This document shows positions 40,962 through 51,643 of a stretch of DNA of 64,000 nt, one piece after another; within the stretch, counting starts at the first letter, position 1, and each line of letters starts with the position of its first letter. The translations under genes were made by a program, and so were the position numbers. Source of the DNA: Sandaracinus amylolyticus. GTDB lineage: Bacteria > Myxococcota_A > Polyangia > Polyangiales > Sandaracinaceae. The stretch covers positions 6,014,001 to 6,078,000 of the forward strand of contig NZ_CP011125.1 in NCBI RefSeq assembly GCF_000737325.1, read 5' to 3'. The notes beneath the pieces are model-generated. The model worked only from the letters and a program-made list of their open reading frames with translations. It was not told the origin of the DNA and searched no databases.

Positions 40962-42567
40962 CACGCACTCTCCTTCAAGCGAGCCTGTTCGCTGGCCTTC
41001 GCCACCACGCGTTCCTTGCGCGCGCGATCGAGCGCCGCGAGGTACGCCTTCGCGCTCGCGACGAGCACGTCGGTGTCCGCGCCGTACCCGGCGTGCAGAC
41101 CGCCCGACGCATCGCGCACCCGCACGCTGACCTCGCCGAGCGCGTCGATGCCCTCGGTCACCGCGTGCACCGTGTACTCGAGCAGCTCGACCGGCAGATC
41201 GACCACCGCGTCGATCGCGCGGAAGCACGCGTGCACGGGGCCCGTGCCCACGGCGGCCTGCGTCACGTCGCGTCCGTCCTCGCCGCGAAGACGAACCGTC
41301 GCGGTCGGCATGCCCTGCGTGCCCGCCGAGATCTGCAGCGCCTCGAGGCGCCAGCCGCCGAGCTCTTCGCGACGCTCCGACGAGACCAGCGCGAGCAGGT
41401 CCGCGTCGGTCACGTGCTTCTTGCGATCCGCGAGCGCCTTCATCGCGCTGAACGCCTGATCGAGCGCGGGCTGATCCATCGTCACGCCGAGCTCGGCGAG
41501 ACGCTTCTCCAGCGCGTGACGCCCCGAGTGCTTGCCGAGCACGAGCCGCGTGCCGCTCGCGCCGACGTCCTCGGCCTTCAGGATCTCGTACGTCTTCTCG
41601 TGCTTGAGCAGGCCGTCCTGGTGGATGCCCGACTCGTGCGCGAATGCGTTCGCGCCGACGATCGCCTTGTTCGGCGGCACCAGCATGCCGGTGTGCGCGC
41701 TGACGAGGCGGCTCGTGCGCGTGATCTGCGTCGGGTCGATCCCGGTGCGCAGGTTCATGCGATCACGACGGACCGCCAGCGCCATCACGACCTCCTCGAG
41801 CGCCGCGTTGCCCGCGCGCTCGCCGATGCCGTTGATGGTCAACTCCGCTTGACGAGCTCCGGCCTCGAGCCCGGCGAGCGTGTTCGCGACGCCGAGCCCG
41901 AGATCGTCGTGGCAGTGCACGCTCAGGATCACGCGGTCGACGCCGACCGCGTTCTTCTTCACGCCCGCGATCATCGCGTGCAGCTCGAACGGCGTCAGAT
42001 AGCCGACCGTGTCCGGCAGGTTGATCGTCGTCGCGCCCGCGGCGATCGCGACCGACGCGACCTCCCAGAGGTACTCGGGCTCGGTGCGCCCCGCGTCCTC
42101 CGCGCTGAACTCGACATCCTCGCAGAGCTCGCGCGCGCGCGCGACCATCTCGCGCACGCGCTCGATCACCTGCTCCTTCGTCATCCGGAGCTTGTGCTCG
42201 CGGTGGATCGGGCTGGTGGAGAGGAAGGTGTGGATGCGCGGGCGCATCGCGACCTTCACGGCTTCGTACGCACGCTCGATGTCGTTCTTCGTCGCGCGCG
42301 CGAGGCCGCACACGATCGGCGGCTCCGCCTGCGGGCGGCCCGGCACCGGATCGCGACCGATCCGCTCCGCGATCGCGCGCACCGCGGCGAAGTCGTCGGG
42401 CGACGACGCGGGGAAGCCCGCCTCGATGACGTCGACTCCGAGGCGCGAGAGCGCACGCGCGATCTCGAGCTTCTCCTCGCTCGTCATCGACGCGCCCGGC
42501 GACTGCTCGCCGTCACGCAGCGTCGTGTCGAAGATGCGAACGTAGTCCTGGCTCTCCACCGTGGACA

Positions 42568-42568
<1 letters not shown>
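40961..42568 (-). CDS. leuA: 2-isopropylmalate synthase
   Basis: A 535-residue leucine-pathway synthase: [17 protein letters not shown] (metal site), [64 protein letters not shown] and [19 protein letters not shown]-terminal regulatory domain (about 390-520) implies leucine feedback inhibition. The C-terminal extension is rich in Arg/Ala/Lys. Coupled to ilvC (TGATG) upstream and leuC downstream. Confidence 0.95.
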
Positions 42569-43677
<1,109 letters not shown>

Positions 43678-44268
43678 TCAGGCTGCTTCGTCGGTCAGAT
43701 CGACGTCGTCGTCGTCCTCGGACGCGACGACCTCGGTCTCCGGGCGCGCTTCACCGGACGCGCTCGCGCTCTGCGCAGAGGCACCGCGCGTCATCGCGAT
43801 CGATCCGGCCTGCACCATCTCGAGCACGCCGAACGGCTCGAGCAGCGTCACGAGCCCGCGGATCTTGTCCTCGGTGCCGGTGCACTCGATCATCATCGAG
43901 TCGAGGGCGACGTCGACGACGCGCGCGCGGAACACGCTGCAGACCTGCAGGATCGCCGCGCGATCCGCGGGCGTCGCGCGCACGCGCACCAGCGCGATGT
44001 CGCGCGTCACGCTCGGCCGGTGCGTGATGTCGTCGACGCGCACGACGTCGACGAGCTTGTAGAGGTTCGCCTCGACGAGGCGGCCCATCCGGTCGTCACC
44101 GCGCACCACGATCGTCATGCGCGAGATGCCGGGCTCGTGCGTGCGCCCGACGCTGAGCGACTCGATGTTGAAGTTGCGGCGGCGGAACAGCGACGCGACG
44201 CGATTGAGCACGCCCGGCACGTCCTCGACCAACACCACGAACGTCCGCAGGGACACACGATCGCTCAC
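43678..44268 (-). CDS. ilvN: Acetolactate synthase regulatory (small) subunit
   Basis: A 196-residue protein with an N-terminal ACT domain, TFVVLVEDVPGVLNRVASLF and RRRNFNIESLSVGRTHEPG, typical of valine-sensing small subunits, then RVRATPADRAAILQVCSVFR and a C-terminal domain. About 35 extra residues at the C-terminus are acidic (EDDDDVDL). GTG start overlaps the ilvB stop. Confidence 0.94.
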   Translation of the reverse strand: MSDRVSLRTFVVLVEDVPGVLNRVASLFRRRNFNIESLSVGRTHEPGISRMTIVVRGDDRMGRLVEANLYKLVDVVRVDDITHRPSVTRDIALVRVRATPADRAAILQVCSVFRARVVDVALDSMMIECTGTEDKIRGLVTLLEPFGVLEMVQAGSIAMTRGASAQSASASGEARPETEVVASEDDDDVDLTDEAA

Positions 44269-46016
44269 TTCGCGCCTCCATTGTTCTTGCTGGGACGGCG
44301 GATCATGTCGTGCAGATCCGCGCCCGCCGGGACCATCGGGTAGACCGCGTCCTCGGCCTCCACGCGGAACTCGACGACGAACGTCTTGTCGGTCGCGCGC
44401 GCCGCGGCGACGGCCGCCGGGATCTCCTCGCGCTTCGTCACGCGCATGCCGGGAAGACCGTGCGCGTCGGCGAGCTTCACGAAGTCCGGGCTCACGATCG
44501 GCGTCGCGACGTAGCGCCCGCCGTAGAAGAGCTCCTGCCACTGTCGGACCATGCCGAGGTAGCCGTTGTTGATGATCGCGACGTTGACCTTGATGCCGTC
44601 CTGCACGCAGGTGCTGAGCTCGGCCGCGGTCATCTGGAACCCGCCGTCACCGGCGATGATCCAGACTTCCTTCTCCTTCGCCGCGAACGCAGCGCCGATG
44701 CCGGCGGGCAGCGCGAAGCCCATCGTGCCGAGGCCGCCCGACGTCACGAGCCCGCGCGGGTGATCGTGCTTGTAGTACTGCGCCTCCCACATCTGATGCT
44801 GACCGACGTCGGTCACGACCACGGCCTTGCCTTCGGTGAGGCGATAGAGGTCGTGCATCACGTGCGCGGCGAAGAGGCGCCCGTCGTGCGGCGTGTTCAC
44901 GATGTCGATCGGCGCGACCTCGGCGCGCTTCGCGTCGAGCGCCGCGTTCCACGCGACGTGCTTCTTGTCCGCGACGCGCGGCAGCAGGCGCTCGAGCACC
45001 TTCTTGAGATCGCCGATCAGCGCGACGTCGACGCGCACGTTCTTGTCGACCTCGGCGGGATCGATCTCGACGTGGATCTTCTTCGCGTTCTTCGCGTACG
45101 TCGCGAGGTTGCCGGTCACGCGATCGTCGAAGCGCATGCCCAGCGCGATCAGGAGATCCGCCTCCTGGATCGCCTGGTTCACCCACGCCTCGCCGTGCAT
45201 GCCCATCATCCCGAGCGCGCGCGGGTGCGTCGCGGGGAAGCCACCGAGCCCGAGCAGCGTGAGCCCGACCGGGATGTCGCACTTCTCGACGAGCTGCGTG
45301 ACGAGCTCGGTCGAGCCCGAGCGCACGATGCCGTGGCCCGCGAGGATCACCGGGCGCTGCGCGCTCGCGATCAGCGCCGCGGCCGCGTCGAGATCGTGCT
45401 CCGAGATCGGCTTGCTCGGCGCGAGGCCGCGCTTGGCGCGCGACACACGCGTGCTCGCCGTCTTCTTCGGCGCGACGGGCGCGCACACGTTCTGCAGCGC
45501 GTCCTTCGTGATGTCGACGACGACCGGACCAGGCCGACCCGAGCGCGCGAGCTCGAACGCTTCGCGGAGGATCGGATAGACCTCCTCCGCGCGCGTGACG
45601 AGGTAGTTGTGCTTCGTGATCGGGATCGTCACGCCCGTGATGTCGGTCTCCTGGAACGCGTCGGTCCCGATGAACTTCGAGGGGACCTGACCCGTGATGA
45701 ACACGACGGGGATCGAGTCGAGCATCGCGGTCGCGATCCCGGTGACGAGGTTCGTCGCGCCCGGGCCCGACGTCGCGATCGCGACGCCGACCTTGCCGCT
45801 GACGCGCGCGTAGCCGTCGGCCATGTGCGCCGCGCCCTGCTCGTGACGGCAGAGGATGTGGCGCACCGGGTAGCGCGGCATCACGTCGTACGCCGGCATG
45901 ATGCAGCCGCCCGGATAGCCGAAGACGACCTCGACGCCTTCCGCGACGAGCGCCTCCCACATCGCCTCGGCGCCGCGCTTCACTTCGCTCGTCGTGCTGG
46001 GATCGGAACCGTCCAT
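44265..46016 (-). CDS. ilvB: Acetolactate synthase catalytic (large) subunit
   Basis: A 583-residue thiamine-diphosphate enzyme. Motifs: FGYPGGCIMPAYD, CRHEQGAAHMADGYARVSG (catalytic Glu), SGPGATNLVTGIATA, RFDDRVTGN, and the ThDP motif GDGGFQMTAAELSTCVQ with NNGYLGMVRQWQ. It makes 2-acetolactate and 2-aceto-2-hydroxybutyrate. ATG 46016 is chosen for its GGAGGGAGA site; a TTG at 46037 overlapping the ilvD stop is an alternative. Confidence 0.95.
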   Translation of the reverse strand: MDGSDPSTTSEVKRGAEAMWEALVAEGVEVVFGYPGGCIMPAYDVMPRYPVRHILCRHEQGAAHMADGYARVSGKVGVAIATSGPGATNLVTGIATAMLDSIPVVFITGQVPSKFIGTDAFQETDITGVTIPITKHNYLVTRAEEVYPILREAFELARSGRPGPVVVDITKDALQNVCAPVAPKKTASTRVSRAKRGLAPSKPISEHDLDAAAALIASAQRPVILAGHGIVRSGSTELVTQLVEKCDIPVGLTLLGLGGFPATHPRALGMMGMHGEAWVNQAIQEADLLIALGMRFDDRVTGNLATYAKNAKKIHVEIDPAEVDKNVRVDVALIGDLKKVLERLLPRVADKKHVAWNAALDAKRAEVAPIDIVNTPHDGRLFAAHVMHDLYRLTEGKAVVVTDVGQHQMWEAQYYKHDHPRGLVTSGGLGTMGFALPAGIGAAFAAKEKEVWIIAGDGGFQMTAAELSTCVQDGIKVNVAIINNGYLGMVRQWQELFYGGRYVATPIVSPDFVKLADAHGLPGMRVTKREEIPAAVAAARATDKTFVVEFRVEAEDAVYPMVPAGADLHDMIRRPSKNNGGAK

Positions 46017-46033
46017 CGCGCTCTCCCTCCGCC

Positions 46034-47731
46034 TCAATCGCCCATCACGGCGCCGCGGCTCGCGCTCTGCACGAGCTTCGCGTAGCGACGCAGCCAGCGA
46101 CTGCTCACGTTCTTCTCGCGCGGCGCGAGCGCGCGCAGGCGCGCCGCGATCTCCGCCGCATCCACCTTCAGCTCGATCGTCCGCGCCTCGACGTCGATCG
46201 CGATGCGATCACCGTCGCGCACGGCCGCGATCGGGCCCCCCGCCGCGGCCTCGGGCGCGACGTGACCGATGCACGCGCCGCGCGTCGCGCCGCTGAAGCG
46301 ACCATCGGTGATCAGCGCGACCGAGCCACCGAGGCCACGACCGCTGATCGCGCTCGTCGGCTCGAGCTGCTCGCGCATCCCCGGCCCTCCCGCAGGGCCC
46401 TCGTAGCGGATCACGACGACGTCGCCCGCGACGATCTCGCCCGCGTGGATCGCGGCGATCGCTTCGTCGTGCCCGTCGAACACGCGCGCCGGGCCCTCGT
46501 GCTTGCGCATCGAGGGCTCGATGCCGCCGGTCTTCACGACGCTGCCCTCGGGCGCGAGATTGCCGTAGAGCACGGCGAGCCCGCCCTGCTTCGTGTACGG
46601 GTTCTCCAGCGGCCGGATGACCTCGGTGTCGAGGATCTTCGCGCTCTCGATCGTCGCGCCGAAGCTCGACGCGCCGACCACCGGACGATCGAGGTGCAGC
46701 ACGCCGAGGCGACGCAGCTCCGACAGGATCGCCGGCACGCCCCCCGCGCGGTGCACGTCTTCCATGTGGAACTTGCCCGAGGGCGCGACCTTGCACAGGT
46801 ACGGCACGCGCTTCGAGATCGCGTCGATGCGCGCGAGGTCGAAGTCGACGTCGGCCTCGCGCGCGATCGCGAGCCCGTGCAGCACCGTGTTCGTGCTGCC
46901 GCCCATCGCGACGTCGAGCGCGAACGCATCGTCGAACGCCTCGAGCGTCAGCACCTTCCGCGCCGTCAGCCCGCGCTCGATCGCGTCCTTCAGCGCGAAC
47001 GCCGCGCGCTTCGCGATGTCGTTGCGCTCGTCGGTGCCCGCGAGCGCCGAGCCGTTGAACGGCAGCGCGAGACCGAGCGCCTCGCTCATGCAGTTCATCG
47101 AGTTCGCGGTGAACATCCCGCTGCACGAGCCGCACGACGGGCACGCGCTCTCCTCGAGCATCTGCAGGCGCTGCAGCGACGTCTTGCCCGCCTTCAGCTG
47201 CGCGACGCCCTCGAACACCGTCGCGAGGTTGATCGCCTCGCCGTCCGGCGTGCGTCCCGCGCGCATCGCGCCGCCGCTGACGAACACGGTCGGCACGTCG
47301 AGGCGCGCCGCCGCCATCAGCATCCCCGGCGTGATCTTGTCGCAGTTGGGGATGCAGATCATGCCGTCGAGCTGGTGCGCCTCGATCATCGTCTCGACGC
47401 AGTCGGCGATCAGCTCGCGGCTCGGCAGCGAGTAGCGCATGCCCGAGTGGCCCATCGCGATCCCGTCGTCGACGCCGATGGTGTTGAACTCGAAGGGCAC
47501 CATGCCGGCGGCGCGGATCGCCTCCTTCACCACGCGACCGAACTGCTGCAGGTGCACGTGGCCCGGCACGATGTCGACGTACGAGTTGACGACGGCGACG
47601 AACGGCTTGCCCCAGTCCTCTTCCTTCACGCCGGTCGCGCGCAGCAGCGCGCGGTGCGGCGCGCGCTCGGTGCCGCGCTTGATCGCGTCCGAGCGGTGCT
47701 TCGTCTTCGTCGTCTCGTCGTCGTGGCTCAT
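46034..47731 (-). CDS. ilvD: Dihydroxy-acid dehydratase
   Basis: A 565-residue iron-sulfur enzyme: [33 protein letters not shown] (Cys ligand), [19 protein letters not shown] (Cys ligands), [26 protein letters not shown] and [21 protein letters not shown]. It is the first structural gene of the operon, and its upstream region holds a hairpin, a Leu/Val/Ile-rich ORF and a promoter. ATG 47731 is selected on protein alignment. Confidence 0.96.
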   Translation of the reverse strand: MSHDDETTKTKHRSDAIKRGTERAPHRALLRATGVKEEDWGKPFVAVVNSYVDIVPGHVHLQQFGRVVKEAIRAAGMVPFEFNTIGVDDGIAMGHSGMRYSLPSRELIADCVETMIEAHQLDGMICIPNCDKITPGMLMAAARLDVPTVFVSGGAMRAGRTPDGEAINLATVFEGVAQLKAGKTSLQRLQMLEESACPSCGSCSGMFTANSMNCMSEALGLALPFNGSALAGTDERNDIAKRAAFALKDAIERGLTARKVLTLEAFDDAFALDVAMGGSTNTVLHGLAIAREADVDFDLARIDAISKRVPYLCKVAPSGKFHMEDVHRAGGVPAILSELRRLGVLHLDRPVVGASSFGATIESAKILDTEVIRPLENPYTKQGGLAVLYGNLAPEGSVVKTGGIEPSMRKHEGPARVFDGHDEAIAAIHAGEIVAGDVVVIRYEGPAGGPGMREQLEPTSAISGRGLGGSVALITDGRFSGATRGACIGHVAPEAAAGGPIAAVRDGDRIAIDVEARTIELKVDAAEIAARLRALAPREKNVSSRWLRRYAKLVQSASRGAVMGD

Positions 47732-47775
47732 GGTCGTGCTCGTTCGTGCTCGGAATGCGCGCGCGCAGAAGCGCA

Positions 47776-47809
47776 ACGGCCCCCGCTGCCTCGTGGCTGC
47801 GGGGGCCGT
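47776..47809 (-). terminator. GC-rich leader hairpin upstream of ilvD (possible attenuator)
   Basis: ACGGCCCCCGC (47776-47786) pairs perfectly with GCGGGGGCCGT (47799-47809) around a 12-nt loop. In the direction of ilvD transcription it lies 21 nt after the stop of the Leu/Val/Ile-rich ORF and 44 nt before the ilvD ATG. That is the expected place for an attenuator terminator, but no clear U-run follows. Confidence 0.6.
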
Positions 47810-47830
47810 CTTCCCTCGATTTGCCTATCG

Positions 47831-48178
47831 CTAGGCCGGCCTCCCGCAGTCGTCGCCGATGAGAACGAGGACGACGAGGACGAGAATGAGGAGGACGAGC
47901 CCGCCGAGGAGCCCGATGCCGCCGATCCCGCCCGCGAAGAAGCCGCCGATGCCCGCAAAGAAGAACGGCGTGGGAGCCAGAGCGCCCACGCCGTTCATCA
48001 CCATCACCGTCGCCGCCGCCGTCATCGCCGCCGCCGAGGCCGTGCCCATCGACTTGGGCATCCAGCTCGGCGCGCGCTCGGCACGCGCGCGGTCGTTCTT
48101 CATGGCCTCTTCACGCACTGCGCAGACGTCGGTCCGGCTCAGCCGGCGCGCGCGCATCGAGTGCGAGTGAGTGCCCAT
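47831..48178 (-). CDS. Leu/Val/Ile-rich ORF upstream of ilvD (leader peptide or small membrane protein)
   Basis: A 115-codon ORF from an ATG 10 nt after the -10 of the operon promoter; an internal ATG at 48103 with a GAAGAGG site gives 90 residues. The first half is basic and Met/Ala-rich; the second half is hydrophobic (PTPFFFAGIGGFFAGGIGG) and contains 14 consecutive branched-chain codons, LVLLILVLVVLVLI (47858-47899), then GDDCGRPA and stop. This fits a ribosome-stalling leader for the ilv/leu operon. The alternative is an ordinary one- or two-helix membrane protein. No homologue is recognised. Confidence 0.5.
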   Translation of the reverse strand: MGTHSHSMRARRLSRTDVCAVREEAMKNDRARAERAPSWMPKSMGTASAAAMTAAATVMVMNGVGALAPTPFFFAGIGGFFAGGIGGIGLLGGLVLLILVLVVLVLIGDDCGRPA

Positions 48179-48188
48179 GACGCGACGC

Positions 48189-48217
48189 GTTATCCCTCGT
48201 TTTCTGGAGGGTGTCAA
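48189..48217 (-). promoter_or_regulatory. Sigma-70-like promoter of the ilv-leu operon
   Basis: On the minus strand a perfect -35 TTGACA (48217-48212), a 17-bp spacer and -10 GATAAC (48194-48189) precede the leader ORF. Transcription would begin about 48182, only a few bases before the ATG at 48178. It is the best consensus promoter noticed in the window. Confidence 0.7.
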
Positions 48218-48264
48218 GCTGCGTGTTCTTCCTCACGGTCAATTCGGTCGGATACGGTGAGCCG

Positions 48265-48420
48265 ATGTCGGCACGCGAAGAATCCCGCGAACTGGGGCCT
48301 CCGAGGCGCAGCGCGCCAGTCCGGCTAACACGTTCGTCAGCGATTTCGCGGTCGAGCGTGGCAATCGACCCCGAGATGCGGAGTCGCGCGGACCTGCCCC
48401 ATCGGGTGGGAGTCGCTTGA
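48265..48420 (+). CDS. Possible 51-codon ORF coupled to the FemAB/GNAT-like gene
   Basis: An ATG 6 nt after a TACGGT hexamer opens a 51-residue basic, Ser/Arg-rich peptide (MSAREESRELGPPRRSAPVR...). Its TGA shares a base with the next gene's ATG (TGATG). Promoter position and coupling support translation; no domain is recognised. It may instead be the 5' end of a longer transcript with no functional peptide. Confidence 0.35.
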   Translation: MSAREESRELGPPRRSAPVRLTRSSAISRSSVAIDPEMRSRADLPHRVGVA

Positions 48421-49589
48421 TGCGATCGAGTGGGCGGCCCAGCCTCTCGGCGGTGGAGATCCGAGTGATCGAGCGCGTCGCGGAGGTCGAGGCCGCCGCG
48501 TGGAACGCGCTCGTCGGAGACGACGATCCGTTCGTCGAGCACGCGTTCCTCGATGCGCTCGAGGTGAGCGGCAGCGTCGGCGAGGGAACGGGCTGGCTGC
48601 CGATGCACCTCACCGCGTGGGAGGGCGAGCGCCTCGTCGGCGCGCTGCCGCTCTACGCGAAGGACGACAGCTGGGGCGAGTTCATCTTCGACTTCCAGTG
48701 GGCGCGCGCCGCGCAGCAGTCGCGCATCGCGTACTACCCGAAGCTCACGTCGATGGTGCCGTTCACGCCCGCCACGGGACGGCGGCTGTTGATCGCGGAG
48801 GGCGTCGATCGCGCGGCGGTGATCCGCGCGCTCTTCACGGCGGCGCGCGGCGCGGCGGAGGAGCTCGGCGCGTCGTCGGTGCACGTGCTCTTCGTGAGCG
48901 AGGACGAGCGACGCGAGCTGATCGAGCTCGCGCAGCTGCGCCCGCGTCTCTCGATCCAATTCCACTGGCACAACGAGGGCTGGTCGAGCTTCGACGAGTA
49001 CCTCGACGCGTTCCGCGCGCCCGCGCGCAAGCAGGTGCGCCGAGAGCGACGCGAGGTCGCGGAGAGCGGCGTCGACGTGCGCGTGAAGGTCGGCCCCGAG
49101 CTCGACGACGACGACTGGCGCGCGCTCGGCACGTTCTATCGGATGAACTGCGCGCGGCACGGCTCGTATCCGTACCTCACGCCGAAGTTCTTCGAGCGCA
49201 TCCGCGCGACGAGCGCCGAGCGCCTCGTCGCGGTGCTCGCGTATCGCGAGGGCGCGCCGATCGCGGGGTCGATCAACTTCGAGAAGGGCGCGCACCTCTA
49301 CGGCCGCTACTGGGGCTGCGTGGAGGACACCGAGTTCCTCCACTTCGAGGTCTGTTACTACCGGCTCATCGAGCGCGCGATCGCGAAGAAGATGCGGCGC
49401 TTCGAGGCGGGCGCGCAGGGCACGCACAAGCTGAAGCGAGGGTTGATGCCCTCGCCGATCCACAGCGTGCACTGGCTGCGGCACCCGCGGCTCGCCGCGG
49501 CGATCGAGGACTACCTGCCGCGCGAGGCGTTCGCGGTGCAGCAAGAGATCGAAGAGCTCGCGGCGAGCGGTCCGTTCAAGCGCGGCTGA
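48420..49589 (+). CDS. FemAB/GNAT-like acyltransferase family protein (COG3146-like)
   Basis: A 389-residue soluble protein. Conserved stretches include NPFVEHAFLDALE-like (DDPFVEHAFLDALEVSG), HLTAWEGERLVGALPLYAK, the repeat-like KQVRRERREVAESGVDVRVK, FYRMNCARHGSYPYLT and FEAGAQGTHKLKRGLMP, matching the DUF482 'peptidoglycan biosynthesis/recognition' family with two GNAT-like halves. The acceptor is unknown; a cell-wall or amino-acyl transfer role is guessed from the family. Convergent with the next gene; the stops abut. Confidence 0.75.
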   Translation: MRSSGRPSLSAVEIRVIERVAEVEAAAWNALVGDDDPFVEHAFLDALEVSGSVGEGTGWLPMHLTAWEGERLVGALPLYAKDDSWGEFIFDFQWARAAQQSRIAYYPKLTSMVPFTPATGRRLLIAEGVDRAAVIRALFTAARGAAEELGASSVHVLFVSEDERRELIELAQLRPRLSIQFHWHNEGWSSFDEYLDAFRAPARKQVRRERREVAESGVDVRVKVGPELDDDDWRALGTFYRMNCARHGSYPYLTPKFFERIRATSAERLVAVLAYREGAPIAGSINFEKGAHLYGRYWGCVEDTEFLHFEVCYYRLIERAIAKKMRRFEAGAQGTHKLKRGLMPSPIHSVHWLRHPRLAAAIEDYLPREAFAVQQEIEELAASGPFKRG

Positions 49590-49967
49590 TCACTCGGCGG
49601 GCATCGAGAGGACGCCGGGCCCCGCGAGCCCCTCGCGCGCGGCGCGCTGCATCTCTCCGAGCGTCTCCACGATCTGCTCGATCTCGAGCTCGACGAGCTG
49701 CGGCGCGCGCTCGCGCCACTGCACCGCGAGCGCGTCGAGGTCGTCGACGCGCGCCAGCGCCGCGAGGAACGGCGCGTTGATGCGCAGCACGAGCGATCCG
49801 TCGGTGCGCACCGGCGCGGGCTGGTACGGCGCATCGAGGAGCTCGCCGAGCTCGATCAGCTCGAGCTCGGCGATGCCGTCGAGGTATGCGGGCTCGGGCT
49901 CGCCGACGCCCTCGAGCAAGACGTCGACGAGCTCGTCGCTCGCTGCGTACCAGGTCGTGAACATCAC
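49590..49967 (-). CDS. Hypothetical acidic protein
   Basis: A 125-residue acidic protein with no signal, membrane helix or recognised domain (MMFTTWYAASDELVDVLLEG, ELELIELGELLD, LEIEQIVETLGEMQRAA). The GTG/ATG pair at 49967/49964 directly follows the stop of the secreted-protein gene, so the two are probably co-translated. Function unknown. Confidence 0.6.
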   Translation of the reverse strand: MMFTTWYAASDELVDVLLEGVGEPEPAYLDGIAELELIELGELLDAPYQPAPVRTDGSLVLRINAPFLAALARVDDLDALAVQWRERAPQLVELEIEQIVETLGEMQRAAREGLAGPGVLSMPAE

Positions 49968-50813
49968 TCACTCGCCCGGAAGGAACTCGACCTCGACGTC
50001 GAGGCGCGCACCGGACTCGGGCGTGCGCGGCGAGCTCTCGAGCGCGCGCTCGAGACAGACCGGCGCGCGCTCGTCGCGCACCGTGCTGCGGCCGGGCGTC
50101 ATCTCGGGCGCGTGCCGCGCGCGCATCTGCATCGTCAGCGCGACGGTGCCGGTCGGATCCATCCCGCGGCGCGACGCGCGGCGACGGCAGTCGAGCATGC
50201 CCGCGATCTGCGAGCGCACGACGCGCAGGCCTTCGGCGACCTGCGCGTCCTCGCGACCGCGCACGAGGAAGCGGATGCCCGGCGCCTCGCCGCGTGCGAC
50301 CGCGCGCTCGCCTTCGCGCGTGACCGCGACCTCGTCCGCTTCGTCGGCGCGGCGCGCGGTCTCGGCAGCGCCGGCAGCTGCGGTGTTCTGGAACTCGAGC
50401 ACGACGATCGCCGCGGCGGGGCGCTCGATGCCGTCCATCGACTGGCGCGTGAGCACGCCGCGCACGCAGTCGACGAGCGCGCGGTCGCGCGCGCCGTCCT
50501 GCTCGACGTTCACGTCGGGCCGGCCGCGCTCGGGGAGCGACACGCGCAGACGCACGGTGCCGGTGACGGTCGGACGCTCTTCGACGACGCGCCCGTAGCA
50601 CTCGCGGATCGCGCCCATGCCCGCGCCCGCGGCGCGTCCGAGCGCGGCCAGGCGCGCGGCGCCGGTGCCAGGAACGCTCTCGAGGGACATGCGCACGTCG
50701 GAGCGGGTCGTGATGTGCGCGTGGCCCTGCCCCATCTCCTGCGCGTCGGCGCGCGAGGCCACGAGTCCGGTCGCGAGCGACGTCGCGAGCGTGAAGACGA
50801 CGAAGCGGTTCAT
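49968..50813 (-). CDS. Secreted protein with AgmX/TonB-C-like repeats
   Basis: A 281-residue exported protein (signal ending SRADAQ). It has two copies of an AgmX/PglI-type C-terminal domain pattern: IRECYGRVVEERPTVTGTVR with RALVDCVRGVL, and GMLDCRRRASRRGMDPTGTV with CLERALESSP, each holding a Cys pair. In myxobacteria such domains occur in gliding or adventurous-motility and envelope proteins; the specific role here is unknown. ATG 50813 is chosen for the signal peptide. Confidence 0.65.
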   Translation of the reverse strand: MNRFVVFTLATSLATGLVASRADAQEMGQGHAHITTRSDVRMSLESVPGTGAARLAALGRAAGAGMGAIRECYGRVVEERPTVTGTVRLRVSLPERGRPDVNVEQDGARDRALVDCVRGVLTRQSMDGIERPAAAIVVLEFQNTAAAGAAETARRADEADEVAVTREGERAVARGEAPGIRFLVRGREDAQVAEGLRVVRSQIAGMLDCRRRASRRGMDPTGTVALTMQMRARHAPEMTPGRSTVRDERAPVCLERALESSPRTPESGARLDVEVEFLPGE

Positions 50814-51026
50814 GGCCCCATGATGACCCGCGTTCCGTGTGGGCGGATATCGGGATCGCGCGGGAGCGCCGGCCGGGAGCCACGTCCGGGGGTGGACCGG
50901 GCCCGCGCGCCGGATTCGCCCAGGAAACGGCAGGAGGAGCGCACGCGGCCGGGCGGAGTTCTCGCGACGCTGGAACGCGATTCGGTGGTGCAAGGCAGGA
51001 TCTCCCGAGTTATCCTCGCCGCCGCC

Positions 51027-51227
51027 ATGCAGAGGCGCCGTCCTGCGAAGGCCGCTTGTGATGCCTGTTCCGCGCCGATCGAAGGCGAGCCTGCCGCGCG
51101 CGGGCTCCTGCTCTTCCCGCGTGGAGAGCACGTCGAGCGCGAGGAGCCGCCGCTCTGCGAGCGCTGTGCGCACGCGATCGGCATGACCGCTCTCTACCGC
51201 TTCATCGAAGAAGAAGAAGAGGGCTGA
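51027..51227 (+). CDS. Small zinc-ribbon protein
   Basis: A 66-residue protein with two CxxC knuckles, CDACSAPIEG near residue 11 and CERCAHAIG near 44, and an acidic C-terminus (EEEEEG). TATCCT lies 10 nt before the ATG, indicating a near-leaderless transcript. It could bind zinc or a protein or nucleic-acid partner; nothing more can be said. A stable hairpin follows 55 bp downstream. Confidence 0.6.
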   Translation: MQRRRPAKAACDACSAPIEGEPAARGLLLFPRGEHVEREEPPLCERCAHAIGMTALYRFIEEEEEG

Positions 51228-51643
51228 CCCTCCCGCGCGCTACGGATTTCGTAGCGCCGATGGACGCCGGCCCCGCAGCACCAGAAGAGAGGGCGACATC
51301 CGTCGTCCTCTCTTCTGCATTGTTGTCCTCCTGTCCGCCGAGACGGCTCGCTACGGAATCCGTAGCGCTATGGATTTCGTAGCAGCGCGCGATCACCGGC
51401 GAGCGTCGTCTCCCACCGCGCCCAGCGACGGGCGCCCGTACGGGACGCGCGATGTGGCGCGCTCTCCTCCTCCTCCGAGAGCGCCCAATCGTGCACGCCT
51501 CGCCGCGCATCGCGCGGCCCGCGGGGGTCGACAGGGGGCGAAGCCCCCGGGGAAACGACGAGCTGAGATCCCGTACGGGACGGGCGCGTGGCGCCGATCT
51601 CGTCGTTCGAGATCGGCGTCACGCGCCCTTCCCGTACGGGATC
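51228..51643. other. Structure-rich intergenic region without a recognised gene
   Basis: A 416-bp stretch between convergent genes with no credible coding frame. It contains three CTACGGAWTYCGTAG-like palindromes (51239-51254, 51352-51368 and a weaker copy at 51369-51384), a 15-bp hairpin (51283-51316), a GCGCTCTC/GAGAGCGC hairpin (about 51458-51485), a GGGGGC-GAA-GCCCCC hairpin (about 51534-51548) and a large terminal palindrome. A noncoding RNA, a miniature mobile element or stacked terminators are all possible. Confidence 0.6.
51283..51316 (+). terminator. Hairpin after the small zinc-ribbon gene
   Basis: AGAAGAGAGGGCGAC pairs with GTCGTCCTCTCTTCT (one G-T pair) around a 4-nt loop, followed by GCATTGTTGTC. 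Likely terminator of the 51027-51227 transcript. Confidence 0.65.

Noticed and set aside
46262-48328. A plus-strand frame encoding acidic Asp/Glu/Asn runs over 47858-47899
   Set aside because: The reading is the complement of the Leu/Val/Ile run; minus-strand codons show the usual C-ending wobble, and the rest of the plus frame is antisense to ilvD.
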